A stretch of DNA of 64,000 nt from ATM1 sp003577165 (lineage in GTDB: Bacteria > Armatimonadota > Fimbriimonadia > Fimbriimonadales > ATM1): the NCBI GenBank assembly GCA_030263715.1, contig SZPM01000002.1, positions 124,001-188,000 of the forward strand. The letters run 5' to 3'. A program made the position numbers and the translations under genes. Below the pieces are notes generated by a model, which was not told where the DNA came from, searched no databases, and saw only the letters and a list, made by a program, of their open reading frames with translations. Numbering within the stretch: position 1 is the stretch's first letter; each line of letters begins with the position of its first letter. Positions 1 to 8,407 of this stretch are shown here, piece by piece.

Positions 1-2
1 TT

Positions 3-534
3 GTTGGGGTTTCTTGTGTCGCGTTGGCGGTGGGTGGCGTTGTTGGGTTGCCTGTCGAGGAGAAGGTGGCGTTTACGTTTCGGGGGGTGGGGTACGTGCA
101 TCGGTACAGCAAGGACGATTTGCACGAATACACTCCGAAGGGCAAGCCGAGTTTGGAGAAGTGGGCGGACATGGTGACGGTGAACGTGTATCGAAACGTG
201 AAGGATGGGGAGGGGCTTGCCGCGACGGCGAACGGAGTGCTCGAGACATATAAGGCGAATCAGGCGATGGTTGTGCGCACGGATTCCGTTCCGCGGACGG
301 AGAAGCGGGAGGCGGAGCATTTGATCGTCGTATTGTTCCCGCGGAAGGAGTTCATCGAGGCGGCGTTCGCCCGGTTTCGCATAGAGGGGGGCGCGCGGCG
401 TGTCCATCGTGTATTCGCACCGCGTGTATGGGACGAAGGCGGGGAATGCGATGAGCGAGTGGCTCGGCAAGAACGGGCCTGGAATCGAGAAGGAGTTGAT
501 GGGGATGAAGTCGGCTCCGATTCCTCCGAAGTGA
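3..534 (+). CDS. Secreted hypothetical protein, 5' partial and frameshifted
   Basis: The frame is open from the left edge of the window, so the true start may lie outside. The first visible residues (VGVSCVALAVGGVVGLP) look like the hydrophobic core of a signal peptide, followed by a hydrophilic domain (EKVAFTFRG, then a Tyr/Lys-rich stretch). Coding quality is good up to a run of six G at 386-391. The frame then becomes Arg-rich and implausible, while the frame starting at 388 continues convincingly (GVSIVYSHRVYG ... SAPIPPK) to a TGA at 532-534. A run of five or eight G would join the two. This is either a sequencing indel, a real inactivation or slippage control. I do not recognise the family; an exported protein is all that can be inferred. 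Confidence 0.55.
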
Positions 535-664
535 TGGGTTCGGCTCGCGGGCCGCTTTGATAAGAGGGGGTGGGGCGCGCGCTGTAATGCGCCCCCCCGG
601 CGGCTCGTCTTCGGAGGGTCAATTCCGGTTGCCGCGACGCAGCACGAAAGACGAAGTTGGAGCG

Positions 665-940
665 TTACGCTTCGGCCGTCGTAGGATCGATCACCGCGTG
701 CACGGCGGAGACGGCGTCGGTTGGGAACCCGCCGCGCTTGGCGTGTTCACGAACCAGGTCTTCGTTTTCCGCGATGTAGACGCAATAGATCTTGTCGTCG
801 GTCACGTAACTGTGGAGCCATTGGACTTTGGGCCCCATCTCGTTCAGCACTGAGCAGGACTTTTGCGAGATGGATGTGAGTTCCGCAGGCGAGAGTTTCC
901 CGGCTCCCGGGATGGTCCTTTCGATTACGTATTTCGGCAT
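665..940 (-). CDS. DUF4242 family protein
   Basis: A 91-residue protein starting MPKYVIERTIPGAGKLS and carrying the SYVTDDKIYCVYIAENED segment typical of the DUF4242 family. That family has a small ferredoxin-like alpha/beta fold and includes the nickel-responsive SCO4226 of Streptomyces. Length is normal for the family. It is preceded by an almost perfect anti-16S match (see 945-955), so the start is well supported. It stands alone between a plus-strand gene and the plus-strand toxin-antitoxin pair. Metal binding is an analogy with SCO4226 only; the biochemical role is unknown. Confidence 0.8.
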   Translation of the reverse strand: MPKYVIERTIPGAGKLSPAELTSISQKSCSVLNEMGPKVQWLHSYVTDDKIYCVYIAENEDLVREHAKRGGFPTDAVSAVHAVIDPTTAEA

Positions 941-944
941 GGTG

Positions 945-955
945 AGATCACCTCC
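945..955 (-). promoter_or_regulatory. Extended Shine-Dalgarno of the DUF4242 gene
   Basis: Read on the minus strand this is GGAGGTGATCT, complementary to the 16S rRNA 3' end over at least nine bases and four bases before the ATG at 940. It fixes the start and shows that the organism uses the classical SD, in contrast to the apparently leaderless genes elsewhere in the window. Confidence 0.8.
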
Positions 956-1123
956 GTCGAGGGGGAGGATACCGGGGCGAGTCGGGCGGGAGGCAAGGGG
1001 TGGGCGGGGTTTTTCATGGTGTGGTTTGGGGGGTTGGGCGGGCTTGGGATGTTGGCGCGCTGTCCGCCTGGTGGGGTTGGCGGCGAGCGAGGCGGCGCCC
1101 AGGGAGGTTGACGGACGGGATGG

Positions 1124-1155
1124 TTGAAAGATGCGGGCGCAGATTATGGTAAAAT
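1124..1155 (+). promoter_or_regulatory. Possible promoter of the toxin-antitoxin pair, leaderless type
   Basis: TTGAAA at 1124-1129 and TAAAAT at 1150-1155. The spacing of 20 is long, so the -35 assignment is weak, but the -10-like TAAAAT ends only eight bases before the GTG at 1164 and no SD is visible there. A transcript would therefore begin at or next to the start codon. Confidence 0.35.
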
Positions 1156-1163
1156 TGGCATAA

Positions 1164-1535
1164 GTGTCGGATTCGCGCAGGGAGATCCGATGGGTTGGCT
1201 CAAGCCTTGAAGATCTGAGGCGGCTTCCTGAGGAAGTGCGCCGCGAAGTTGGTCTTGCGCTCTTTCAGGCTCAACGAGGCGAAAAGCCCGCGAGCGCAAA
1301 GCCGATGGAAGGATTCAAGGGCGCGAAGGTGTTGAAGATCGTGGAAGACCATGACGGAAACACATACAGAGTTGTGTACACAGTGAAATTCCAGGAAGTC
1401 GTCTACGTCTTGCACTGCTTCCAGAAGAAGTCAAAGTCCGGAATCGCGACACCGAAACGGGATGTCGAGTTGATTCGAGCAAGGTTTAGATCCGTTCAGC
1501 AGATTGAGAGCGAGCAGAAGAAATGGCAAAAGTGA
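1164..1535 (+). CDS. RelE/HigB-type toxin (phage Gp49-like)
   Basis: A 123-residue basic protein. The N-terminal helical part (LEDLRRLPEEVRREVGLAL) is followed by the beta-sheet core seen in phage-derived Gp49-like/HigB toxins (GAKVLKIVEDHDGNTYRVVY, then VVYVLHCFQKKSKSG and IATPKRDVELIRAR). This family consists of ribosome-dependent or free mRNA interferases. The C-terminal FQKKSKSGI-P pattern is the usual signature of the group. The 3' end overlaps the downstream antitoxin by 13 bases, the toxin-first order typical of higBA. Activity is inferred, not proven; all parts of the domain are present and the gene looks intact. Confidence 0.85.
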   Translation: MSDSRREIRWVGSSLEDLRRLPEEVRREVGLALFQAQRGEKPASAKPMEGFKGAKVLKIVEDHDGNTYRVVYTVKFQEVVYVLHCFQKKSKSGIATPKRDVELIRARFRSVQQIESEQKKWQK

Positions 1536-1969
1536 CGAAGACAATCGAAGTGACCAGAGGAAGTGGCAATGTGTTCGCGGACCTCGGATTCGAGAATCCC
1601 GAAGAGGAACTGGCGAAGGCGATCTTAGTTTTGGAGATTGCGCGAGCGCTTGCAGAGCGCAGGACGACTCAAGCGCGGCTGGCGGAAATGATTGGGACGG
1701 ATCAGCCCTCCATATCTCGGCTCTTGCGTGGACGGACGGGCGGCTACACGATCGATCGGCTGGCAAGGATTCTGACGCGGTTGGGAAAGGACGTCGAAAT
1801 CACAGTTCGGCCAACCCGGACGAAGGGTTCGGCGGGACGGGTCTTTGTGAGCGGGAAGGCGGCACGAGACGCGGGGATCGGCGATGCGCGATTGGTTGCG
1901 AAGGGCGCGGTCAAGGAACCGAAGGCGCGGTATTCAGTGAAAGCGAAGCGTGCTGGGTGGAAGAAGTAG
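1523..1969 (+). CDS. HigA-like antitoxin, XRE-family DNA-binding protein
   Basis: A 148-residue protein. Residues about 30-95 contain a helix-turn-helix of the XRE/HigA type (RRTTQARLAEMIGTDQPSIS, RLLRGRTGGYTIDRLARIL), which normally binds the operon promoter as well as the toxin. The start lies inside the toxin gene (13-base overlap), giving translational coupling. Unusually for the family there is a basic C-terminal tail of about 50 residues (VRPTRTKGSAGRVFVSGKAA ... KAKRAGWKK) that could be a second DNA- or RNA-binding element. It is expected to neutralise the toxin and autorepress the pair. Confidence 0.85.
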   Translation: MAKVTKTIEVTRGSGNVFADLGFENPEEELAKAILVLEIARALAERRTTQARLAEMIGTDQPSISRLLRGRTGGYTIDRLARILTRLGKDVEITVRPTRTKGSAGRVFVSGKAARDAGIGDARLVAKGAVKEPKARYSVKAKRAGWKK

Positions 1970-1983
1970 TCCGCGGTCGGGGA

Positions 1984-3213
1984 TCAGGAGAGGAGCCGGC
2001 GGCGGAGGAGGTCGAGGGAGAGTTGGGTGGCGCGGTAGCGGATGAGGTCCCGGTCGCCGGAGAGCCGGAGTTCTTGGACTTCGGTTCCCTCTTCCGAGGC
2101 GAGGGCGATGTAGACGAGGCCGACGGGCTTCTCAGGAGTGCCGCCGTCGGGGCCGGCGATGCCGGTGATGCCGATACCGAAGTCCACATTTAGCACTCTG
2201 CGGACGCCTTCGGCCATCTGGCGTGCGACGGGGTCGCTGACGGCACCGAACTTCGAAAGATCGTATCGCGCGCCGGAGACCTCACGCGCTTTCATCTCGT
2301 TCGAGTAGGTGATGAATCCGCCTTCGAAGACGTCGCTGGATCCTGGAACGGACGTGATGCGCGCGCCGAGCATCCCCCCCGTGCAGGATTCGCCGACGCC
2401 GAGAGTTTTCTTCTGGTGCTTCAGGAGCGACACGACGACTTCTGCGAGGTCTTGATCGGAAGTCGAGAAGACGTCGTCGCCGAGAAGGTCGCAGATCGCT
2501 TCGACGGTTTCGCCAGCGAGGCGTTCTGCTACTTCGTTCGATGCCCCAGACGCAGTGACTCGAAGCCGCACTTCCATTTTGCCCACGTAAGGCGCAACGG
2601 TCGGGTTTTGGGACTTCATTAGATCGCCGAGTCGAATCTCAAGGTTGGACTCGGGAACTCCGACAACGCGCAAGATGCGGGTGACGATGTGCGAGGGCCT
2701 TCGCGAAGCGAGGAGTTGGGAGATCCTTCCAAATAGGAGCGACTCGAATTCCTCTTTGGGACCGGGGAGCGCGATGAGGCACTTGTCATCTATCGCGATT
2801 GCGAGCGCGGGCGCCGATCCGACGGGATTGAGGATGGCGAGCGCGGATTTGGGGCGCATCGTCATCTTTTCAAGAAGCGGATTCCATTGGCGATTGCGTG
2901 CGGCGTAGCGCGCTTTGAGTTCGTGTTCGACTCCTGGGTCGTTCACGATTTCTTCGTTCAGCGCGAGCGCGATCCCTTCGCGCGTGAGGTCGTCGTGGGT
3001 GGGGCCGAGTCCGCCGACGCAGATGAGAGTGTTCACTCGCGCAAGCGCTTCGCGTATGGCTTGCGCGATTTCTTCGACGTCGTCGCGGACGTTGGTGTGT
3101 CTCGCATGAACGAAGCCGTGGGAGGAGAGAAACCGACCAAGTGTTTGGGCGTGCGTGTCGCAGATGTCTCCGAAGAGCAGCTCGTTGCCGATGGAGATGG
3201 TTTCGGCGTTCAC
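1984..3213 (-). CDS. cinA: CinA family protein (competence/damage-inducible; NMN amidohydrolase domain)
   Basis: 409 residues with the two standard parts. The N-terminal MoCF/COG1058 domain (ISIGNELLFGD, VGGLGPTHDDLTREGIA, IALPGPKEEF) is linked to ADP-ribose pyrophosphatase activity in characterised CinA. The C-terminal CinA domain (LGVGESCTGGMLGARIT, GITGIAGPDGGTPEKPVGLV) is the nicotinamide-mononucleotide deamidase fold with the catalytic Ser in ESCTGG. Together they serve NAD-precursor recycling. Length and motif order are normal. The Thr-Gly-Gly of the deamidase motif is encoded in a seven-base C/G tract (2374-2380). It ends 14 bases from the antitoxin gene, tail to tail. Confidence 0.95.
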   Translation of the reverse strand: MNAETISIGNELLFGDICDTHAQTLGRFLSSHGFVHARHTNVRDDVEEIAQAIREALARVNTLICVGGLGPTHDDLTREGIALALNEEIVNDPGVEHELKARYAARNRQWNPLLEKMTMRPKSALAILNPVGSAPALAIAIDDKCLIALPGPKEEFESLLFGRISQLLASRRPSHIVTRILRVVGVPESNLEIRLGDLMKSQNPTVAPYVGKMEVRLRVTASGASNEVAERLAGETVEAICDLLGDDVFSTSDQDLAEVVVSLLKHQKKTLGVGESCTGGMLGARITSVPGSSDVFEGGFITYSNEMKAREVSGARYDLSKFGAVSDPVARQMAEGVRRVLNVDFGIGITGIAGPDGGTPEKPVGLVYIALASEEGTEVQELRLSGDRDLIRYRATQLSLDLLRRRLLS

Positions 3214-3294
3214 GTGGGGGAGAGGGTACCCGCTTCGCTCACGGATTCAATTCACGGGCGAAGCGGGTCTTCGGGCTTGTCGCTCGACGATGTG

Positions 3295-4218
3295 TCAGGC
3301 GACTTTCTGCCAGACGTCTTTGAGCGCTGCTTCGGAGGCTTTGAGGGCTGCGAGTTCGGCTTCGGAGACGCTGGGCGCGACGACGGACTGCACGCCGCCC
3401 TTGCCGACGACTGTCGGAAGCGAGAGGCAGACGTCCGTGATGCCGAGGGCGCCTTTCTGCATCGAACTCACGGGGAGAAGGCACTGTTTGTCGAGCGCGA
3501 TCGCTTCGACGACTTCTTTGATGCTGACGCCGACGGCCCAGCCTGCTCCGCCTTTGAGGCGAATGACTTCCGCGCCGCTCTTCTTGGTGAATTCGAAGAT
3601 TCCGTTCGCGATTTCCTGGGTGAAGCCCGGAAGCGAGGAGATGTGAATTCCGTTGACGGTTGCGCTGCTCCAGATGGGCACCATGCTGTCGCCGTGCTCG
3701 CCGAGGATGAGCGCGTGCACGTCGGTCGCTCCCACCCGGAAGTGATCCGCGAGGAGGCTTCGGAAGCGGCAAGTGTCGAGGACGGTTCCGAGTCCGAACA
3801 CCTGGCTTTCGGGAAGGCCCGCTTCTTGGACGGCAAGTTGCGTGAGGATGTCCACGGGGTTGCTGACGACGAGCACCGTTGCGTGGTCTGGGAGATCGAC
3901 CGCTTTGATGCTGTCGAGAATGCCTTTGAACAACTGAACGTTTCGGTTGATGAGTTCGAGTCGGCTTTCGTCGGGCTTTCTGCGGAGACCCGCTGTGATG
4001 ACGACGCAATCGCTTCCTGTGACGGACTCGTATCCGCCGGCGATAATTCTTTGGGGCGCGGTGAGCGCTGAGCCATGTCGCAGGTCGAGTGCTTCGCCTG
4101 CGGCCATGTCTTCATTCATATCCACGATAACGATTTCTTTGACGACGCCGCCGAGCTGTAGGGCGAATGCCGCGTTGGAACCAACGCGCCCGCCGCCGCC
4201 GATAATGCTTACTTTCAT
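3295..4218 (-). CDS. Malate/lactate dehydrogenase family protein, probably malate dehydrogenase
   Basis: 307 residues. N-terminal Rossmann fold with IIGGGGRVGSNAAFAL, the NAD-binding acidic residue in VIVDMNED, ITAGLRRKPDESRLELINRN over the substrate loop, NPVDILT and the catalytic His in LGEHGDSMVP. In this family Gln before Lys-Pro in the mobile loop selects lactate and Arg selects malate/oxaloacetate. Here the residue is Arg (GLRRKP), which favours malate dehydrogenase, although the remaining loop (ESRLELINRN) is lactate-dehydrogenase-like. The start is supported by AGGAGG about 11 bases upstream. It is divergent from the ArsR-like regulator at 4317, which is therefore a candidate regulator. 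Confidence 0.85.
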   Translation of the reverse strand: MKVSIIGGGGRVGSNAAFALQLGGVVKEIVIVDMNEDMAAGEALDLRHGSALTAPQRIIAGGYESVTGSDCVVITAGLRRKPDESRLELINRNVQLFKGILDSIKAVDLPDHATVLVVSNPVDILTQLAVQEAGLPESQVFGLGTVLDTCRFRSLLADHFRVGATDVHALILGEHGDSMVPIWSSATVNGIHISSLPGFTQEIANGIFEFTKKSGAEVIRLKGGAGWAVGVSIKEVVEAIALDKQCLLPVSSMQKGALGITDVCLSLPTVVGKGGVQSVVAPSVSEAELAALKASEAALKDVWQKVA

Positions 4219-4316
4219 GCGAAAAAACTCCCTCCTTCGGGGGCAAGGGGACCGTTCGATTATGGCACAGGGGATTCGGCTCGGGTGGACGCTTTCAAGG
4301 GTTTTCGCGCGTCCCT

Positions 4317-4628
4317 ATGTGCGAGAAGATGAGCGCTCGCACGGCTGAACTCGACCTCGATATGCGCGTTCCATCGGGCTTTTCCGCGTTGGGCGATCCT
4401 GCGCGGATTTGGCTGGTTCAGGAGATGGCGGCACGAGGGTTCATCACGCCGACGCAGGCGGCGAGGGAGTTGGGGATGACGCGTCAGGGCGCGACTCGAC
4501 ACCTGGACGCTTTGTGCGCGGCGGGGTTGGCGACGTCGCGGCAGGCCGGGCGTTCGACGGAGTACGTGTTGCGGTCGTCCGCGCTCGCCGAATTGGGCGA
4601 TTGGCTTTGGGCGATTCGCAGAAGGTAG
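4317..4628 (+). CDS. ArsR-type winged-helix transcriptional regulator
   Basis: 103 residues. The helix-turn-helix is clear: ALGDPARIWLVQEMA, then the recognition region TPTQAARELGMTRQGATRHL, then a beta-wing with AGLATSRQAGRSTEYVL. This is the ArsR/HTH_20 architecture, but no metal-binding ELCVC-type motif is present, so it is unlikely to be a metal sensor of the classical type. A second ATG four codons downstream (4329) is an alternative start. It is transcribed away from the dehydrogenase and converges on glpX with seven bases between the ends. Target unknown. Confidence 0.8.
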   Translation: MCEKMSARTAELDLDMRVPSGFSALGDPARIWLVQEMAARGFITPTQAARELGMTRQGATRHLDALCAAGLATSRQAGRSTEYVLRSSALAELGDWLWAIRRR

Positions 4629-4635
4629 GGCGTTC

Positions 4636-5595
4636 TCAGTAGGTCGGCTCGCCTTCGAAACGGTGGCGAGTGTAGATGTGTCTCACGGTTCCGGACGCGG
4701 AGCGCATGACTACGGATTCCGTGTGAGCGCCGTTGGCGACGAAGCGCACTCCTCGGAGGAAGTCGCCTGTCGTGATTCCCGTCGCCGCGAACATGACGTT
4801 GCCGGATGCCATGTCGTTGGTTGAAAAAACACGATCAAGGTCTCCTTCGATCATTTTGGATGCGCGCTCGCGCTCGTTTGCGTTTCTGAAGACGAGTTTC
4901 GCCTGCATGTCGCCACCGTAGCAGCGGAGAGCGGCGGCCGTGATGACGCCTTCCGGCGCCCCCCCGATACCCATGAGAGCGTCGATGCCGGTTTCTTCAT
5001 TGATCGCGGCGAGAGCAAGAGTGATGTCACCGTCCGTGATGAGGTGAATTCTTGCGCCGGCGCGCCGTACTTCGGCGATCAGATCTTCATGTCTCGGGCG
5101 ATCGAGGATACCGACCATCAACTCGTCGACTTTCTTGCCTGTGCAACGCGCGATGGCTTTGAGGTTTTCGGTGGGTGATTTCGTGATGTCGATCGCGCCT
5201 GCGGCGGCTTGGCCGACGACGAGTTTGTCCATGTAGCAGTCTGGAGCGTGCATGAGCCAGCCGTCGCCATCCTTCGCGGCTGCGAGCACGCTGATGGCGT
5301 TGGGGAGCCCGTTGGCGCAGAGATTGGTGCCTTCGAGTGGGTCCACTGCGATGGAGACTTTGGGGCCTTTGCCTGTGCCGATCTCCTCTCCGATGTAGAG
5401 CATGGGAGCCTCATCGCGTTCGCCTTCTCCGATGACGATTCGGCCCTGGATGTCGAGTTGGCCCATGGTTCGCCGCATGGCGTCGCAGGCGGCTTGATCG
5501 GCGGCGTGGCGGTCGCCTTTCCCCACCCACTTGGCGCACGCGAGGGCGGCGGCTTCCGTGACACGGACAAATTCGAGCGCGAGGTTTCTATCCAT
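4636..5595 (-). CDS. glpX: Fructose-1,6-bisphosphatase class II (GlpX type)
   Basis: 319 residues with the GlpX signatures: VIGEGERDEAPMLYIGEEIG near residue 55, VDPLEGTNLCA near 88, LMGIGGAPEGVITAAALRC near 186 and TGITTGDFLRGVRF near 270. These are the Li-sensitive phosphatase metal and substrate residues. It hydrolyses fructose-1,6-bisphosphate to fructose-6-phosphate in gluconeogenesis (some homologues also take sedoheptulose bisphosphate). Its 5' end overlaps the 3' end of the M48 gene by eight bases, so the two are co-transcribed. Gly-Gly of the GIGGAPEG motif is encoded by a G7 tract. Confidence 0.95.
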   Translation of the reverse strand: MDRNLALEFVRVTEAAALACAKWVGKGDRHAADQAACDAMRRTMGQLDIQGRIVIGEGERDEAPMLYIGEEIGTGKGPKVSIAVDPLEGTNLCANGLPNAISVLAAAKDGDGWLMHAPDCYMDKLVVGQAAAGAIDITKSPTENLKAIARCTGKKVDELMVGILDRPRHEDLIAEVRRAGARIHLITDGDITLALAAINEETGIDALMGIGGAPEGVITAAALRCYGGDMQAKLVFRNANERERASKMIEGDLDRVFSTNDMASGNVMFAATGITTGDFLRGVRFVANGAHTESVVMRSASGTVRHIYTRHRFEGEPTY

Positions 5596-6805
5596 GGCTG
5601 GGCACTTCCGAAGGGGTGGAAGGTAAGGATACCACCGTGCCTTGCGAAGCGCATGCGACGGCAGTTTGGATCGCTTGTTCCACCGTCGAGTCCGGAAGGC
5701 CCCCGACTGCTGCGATGCGATGGAGTCTATCGAGGAGGCTGCGATGAATCGCGCCGCGCTTTGAACTGTCTCCGATTCTCATGTTAAGAGCGTATGACTT
5801 TGCTATTCCCGACATGAGCGGCAGCGCGCCGACGAATTCGATTGCCGCGTCGTCGGCATCGTCTTCGTTGAGTCGCCTTCTCTTGGCCTGTGATCTGAAA
5901 AAGGCGGCCCATGCCGGGAGCGAAGCCAACGCGCCGAAGTAGGGCGGAACTCCGGCCAACGAGCCGAGCCAAGAAACCAGCAGAGTGACCGCGAGGCAAG
6001 CGCACAGAGCGATGGGCAAGATGCGGGTTTCGCGCTTGCGGTGTTCGAAGTGTCGGAATTCGTGCGCCATGACGGCGAGGAATTCCTCGTAGGTGAGGGC
6101 GGACAGGAAGTAGTCCGTGATGGCCGCGCGACCGATGTCGACGGAGAACGCGCCCGCGATCCTTCGCGATCGCAACAGAAGCAGCGCGCGCAATCGCTGG
6201 CCCATCTTCTCGGCGAGTTGCTTGGCGTCCGCTTCGAGGTCCTTCATCGGAAACTCGACGGCTCTGCCGGGGAGGCTGATAGCGGAGAGGATCGGCCATT
6301 GGAGAATCCAGCACGCGGTCGTTCCGGCGACGGCGATCGAGGCGTAAGTCGGGTCCCCGCCGTCACGGAGCCTCTCGGAGAGCCAAAGAACTGAGCCTCC
6401 GAGGGCGAGGGTGGCTCCTCCTGGGACGAAGCGAGCCCAGGTGGCGGAGAGGAGCAGTTCGGCGTAGGCAGCCCAGTCCCAGTCCATGCCCCTCACTTGG
6501 CGAAATGGCGTGAGGGTGGCCAAAGAAAGGAGCAAGACGAAGACCAGCGGGTAGACGAGGATGGCGCCCCCGGCGGCTTGAAGCCCGGCAGACGGTGCCG
6601 AGGCGAGGGCGAGCAGCGCGCCGAGGGGGCACGCGATGATCCCGAAGAGCGTGATCAGGGTCGAGGCGTGACGGAGGGCTCTGCGAAGGTCGGCGACCCT
6701 CTCCGCTTCGCGCGCTCGTCCTAACGCCCTCTTCGCTCGGGCGCGCGCCCAGAAGATGGTCGAAAGGCCAGCGAATACTGACGTCCCGATCAGAGCCCAG
6801 CCCAT
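5588..6805 (-). CDS. M48-family membrane metalloprotease
   Basis: 405 residues from the ATG at 6805 (MGWALIGTSVFAGLST). An upstream in-frame start at 6874 would put the beginning inside the intrinsic terminator of the preceding gene and is rejected. Four or five hydrophobic segments precede the zinc site AVMAHEFRHFEH (HExxH). A further membrane pair follows (LPIALCACLAVTLLVSWLGS), and the third ligand region is NEDDADDAAIEF (ExxxD type). This is the HtpX/Ste24-like M48 layout, a membrane quality-control protease facing the cytosol. No chaperone partner is adjacent; it is coupled to glpX only by an eight-base overlap. Confidence 0.8.
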   Translation of the reverse strand: MGWALIGTSVFAGLSTIFWARARAKRALGRAREAERVADLRRALRHASTLITLFGIIACPLGALLALASAPSAGLQAAGGAILVYPLVFVLLLSLATLTPFRQVRGMDWDWAAYAELLLSATWARFVPGGATLALGGSVLWLSERLRDGGDPTYASIAVAGTTACWILQWPILSAISLPGRAVEFPMKDLEADAKQLAEKMGQRLRALLLLRSRRIAGAFSVDIGRAAITDYFLSALTYEEFLAVMAHEFRHFEHRKRETRILPIALCACLAVTLLVSWLGSLAGVPPYFGALASLPAWAAFFRSQAKRRRLNEDDADDAAIEFVGALPLMSGIAKSYALNMRIGDSSKRGAIHRSLLDRLHRIAAVGGLPDSTVEQAIQTAVACASQGTVVSLPSTPSEVPSHG

Positions 6806-6850
6806 GTTGCCCAACTTATTCTTTCCATCTCTTCGGGGAGGGGCCCAGGC

Positions 6851-6883
6851 ATAAAGAAGGGGCCCGGCTGGCAACCGAGCCCC
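6851..6883 (-). terminator. Intrinsic terminator after the phosphodiester glycosidase gene
   Basis: Minus-strand stem GGGGC / GCCCC (6883-6879 with 6863-6859) with an inner CGG/CCG pairing, followed by TTCTTTAT. It lies 88 bases after the stop of the gene at 6971 and before the M48 start, and closes the long envelope operon. Confidence 0.7.
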
Positions 6884-6970
6884 AGGTGCAGGCAGGCACT
6901 TGTGAGTGTCCAGTAATGACTACTTGGTGCAAGCGGTTGGGAGTTCCTGGAGGGGTGGGTTTCCAGAAGA

Positions 6971-8407
6971 CTAATTCGACTTGACAACTTCGAGTTCAAG
7001 TCTCGACTCTCCGGACTCTGTAACCGCACGGATGGACACCTTTCCTGGCGCGATTCCACGCAGAAGACCCGCCTGGTCTATCCAGGCGTTTCTGCCTTCA
7101 CATATCCAGAGGACGGATTCGTTCGGGACGACTGTTCCGTCGGCGCGGGTGAGTACCAAGGTTACGTTTCCGCCGACGGCCACCGTGGGTGAAGAAGTCA
7201 CGACTTTAAAGTCGGTGATCGCGCTGGGCAGTTCGGGTAGGAAGAGAAGGAGCGCATTTCCGACCCTCCGTTCGGTTCCATCGCTGGGACGATTCAGAAC
7301 GGAGCCTGCGACGTAGAGCGTGGAACTTCCACCGCCGTCGAGGTTGATGGCGTCGGTGCAACCGAGTTCGCGGAAGAGGGATGCAAATTCAGATAGGGAG
7401 AGGCCCGCGGAGAGACTCGATCTGCCGTCCACCACGACGAACAGGATTTCGCCATCGGGCGTGATGCCGATGCCAGTTCGGGGATGGCGCGAATTGACGA
7501 AGTCCTGTTGGAAGCGTTCCGCGCCGACTGCGACGACCTGGCGGCCTGATGACAGTAATGTCGGCCCCCCCGCAACGGCCCACTTCGCATTGGTGTAATC
7601 CGCGCCGCCTTCCAGTTTCGAAATGACCTTCCATTCCGTGTTCTGTTGAAGGTTCTCAAGGAGCGGACCGGCAGTCCTCTCGTTCGCCATGACGACGAGT
7701 TGGCCGGCCTTGAGCGGGTACTCCGTTTGATCGGTAAGAACGTGCTTGAAGAGAAGAGGCGTCTCGCCGGATGCACGCAGGCTCTGCGAGGATTCGAATA
7801 CGAAGAAGTACGCGGGGTTCTTGGAGACGGCTTTGCCGCCGCGCGGGGTCACCACGATGATCTCCGACCCACCGAGAGCGCGATTGACGCCGTCTATGTG
7901 ATGGGATTGACCGGTGGGCGAGACGAGGTCGGCACTCCACGACGGTTTGTCGAATCGGACTTCTCTCTCATTCCAGACGCAGATGGCGCGCGTGGGAAAC
8001 GGTTCGCTGACGAGTTCTCCGTCGAAGATGTGGAAGCCGAGAATGTCGCCATCGGTTCCGAAGTAATCGCCGTTGATGGCGGCGTATGCTTTGGTGCGCG
8101 CGGCAATGGAAGAAACGGTCTCTCTGCTCGGACCACCGTTGGCCGCAAGAACCGTGTCGCCCCCCACCAGTGATTCCATGCGAATTCCTTCTTGCGGGAA
8201 CTTGAGGTGCAGAACGTGGGCCATCAGGGGAAATGGGGCGCGTTGGACGATGAATGAGTATCGCAGGCCGCTGCGCAAGTTCTTCGTCCACTTCTCCACC
8301 GCCGGCGGTTTCGTTCGCTGATCCTTAGTCTCTTGCGCGTGCGCAGGTTGGGCGCTGAGGAGATAGCACGCGATGAACGCAAATGCCGAAAGCGAGCGGC
8401 GAAGCAT
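6971..8407 (-). CDS. Secreted phosphodiester glycosidase (NAGPA/DUF2233 domain) with C-terminal Ig-like domain
   Basis: 478 residues. A Sec signal peptide is obvious (MLRRSLSAFAFIACYLLSAQ, then AHAQ cleavage). The NAGPA domain follows at about 90-395 with the family marks YAAINGDYFG, HPRTGIGITPDGEILFVVVD and AINLDGGGSSTLYV. Family members cleave GlcNAc-1-phosphodiesters or related cell-wall phosphodiesters. The last 80 residues (VAVGGNVTLVLTRADGTVV ... GIAPGKVSIRAV) form a BIG_2-like immunoglobulin domain, common in wall-bound proteins. The ATG shares one base with the ldcA stop (TGATG). It is the last gene of the operon, consistent with a cell-envelope role. Confidence 0.85.
   Translation of the reverse strand: MLRRSLSAFAFIACYLLSAQPAHAQETKDQRTKPPAVEKWTKNLRSGLRYSFIVQRAPFPLMAHVLHLKFPQEGIRMESLVGGDTVLAANGGPSRETVSSIAARTKAYAAINGDYFGTDGDILGFHIFDGELVSEPFPTRAICVWNEREVRFDKPSWSADLVSPTGQSHHIDGVNRALGGSEIIVVTPRGGKAVSKNPAYFFVFESSQSLRASGETPLLFKHVLTDQTEYPLKAGQLVVMANERTAGPLLENLQQNTEWKVISKLEGGADYTNAKWAVAGGPTLLSSGRQVVAVGAERFQQDFVNSRHPRTGIGITPDGEILFVVVDGRSSLSAGLSLSEFASLFRELGCTDAINLDGGGSSTLYVAGSVLNRPSDGTERRVGNALLLFLPELPSAITDFKVVTSSPTVAVGGNVTLVLTRADGTVVPNESVLWICEGRNAWIDQAGLLRGIAPGKVSIRAVTESGESRLELEVVKSN

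Noticed and set aside
574..595. GGGGCGC / GCGCCCC hairpin as terminator of the first gene
   Set aside because: No T tract follows on either strand; GC-rich chance pairing is likely.
2887..4071. 394-codon plus-strand open frame
   Set aside because: It mirrors cinA and the dehydrogenase on the other strand, both with complete motifs; Asp/Glu/Phe-rich shadow composition.
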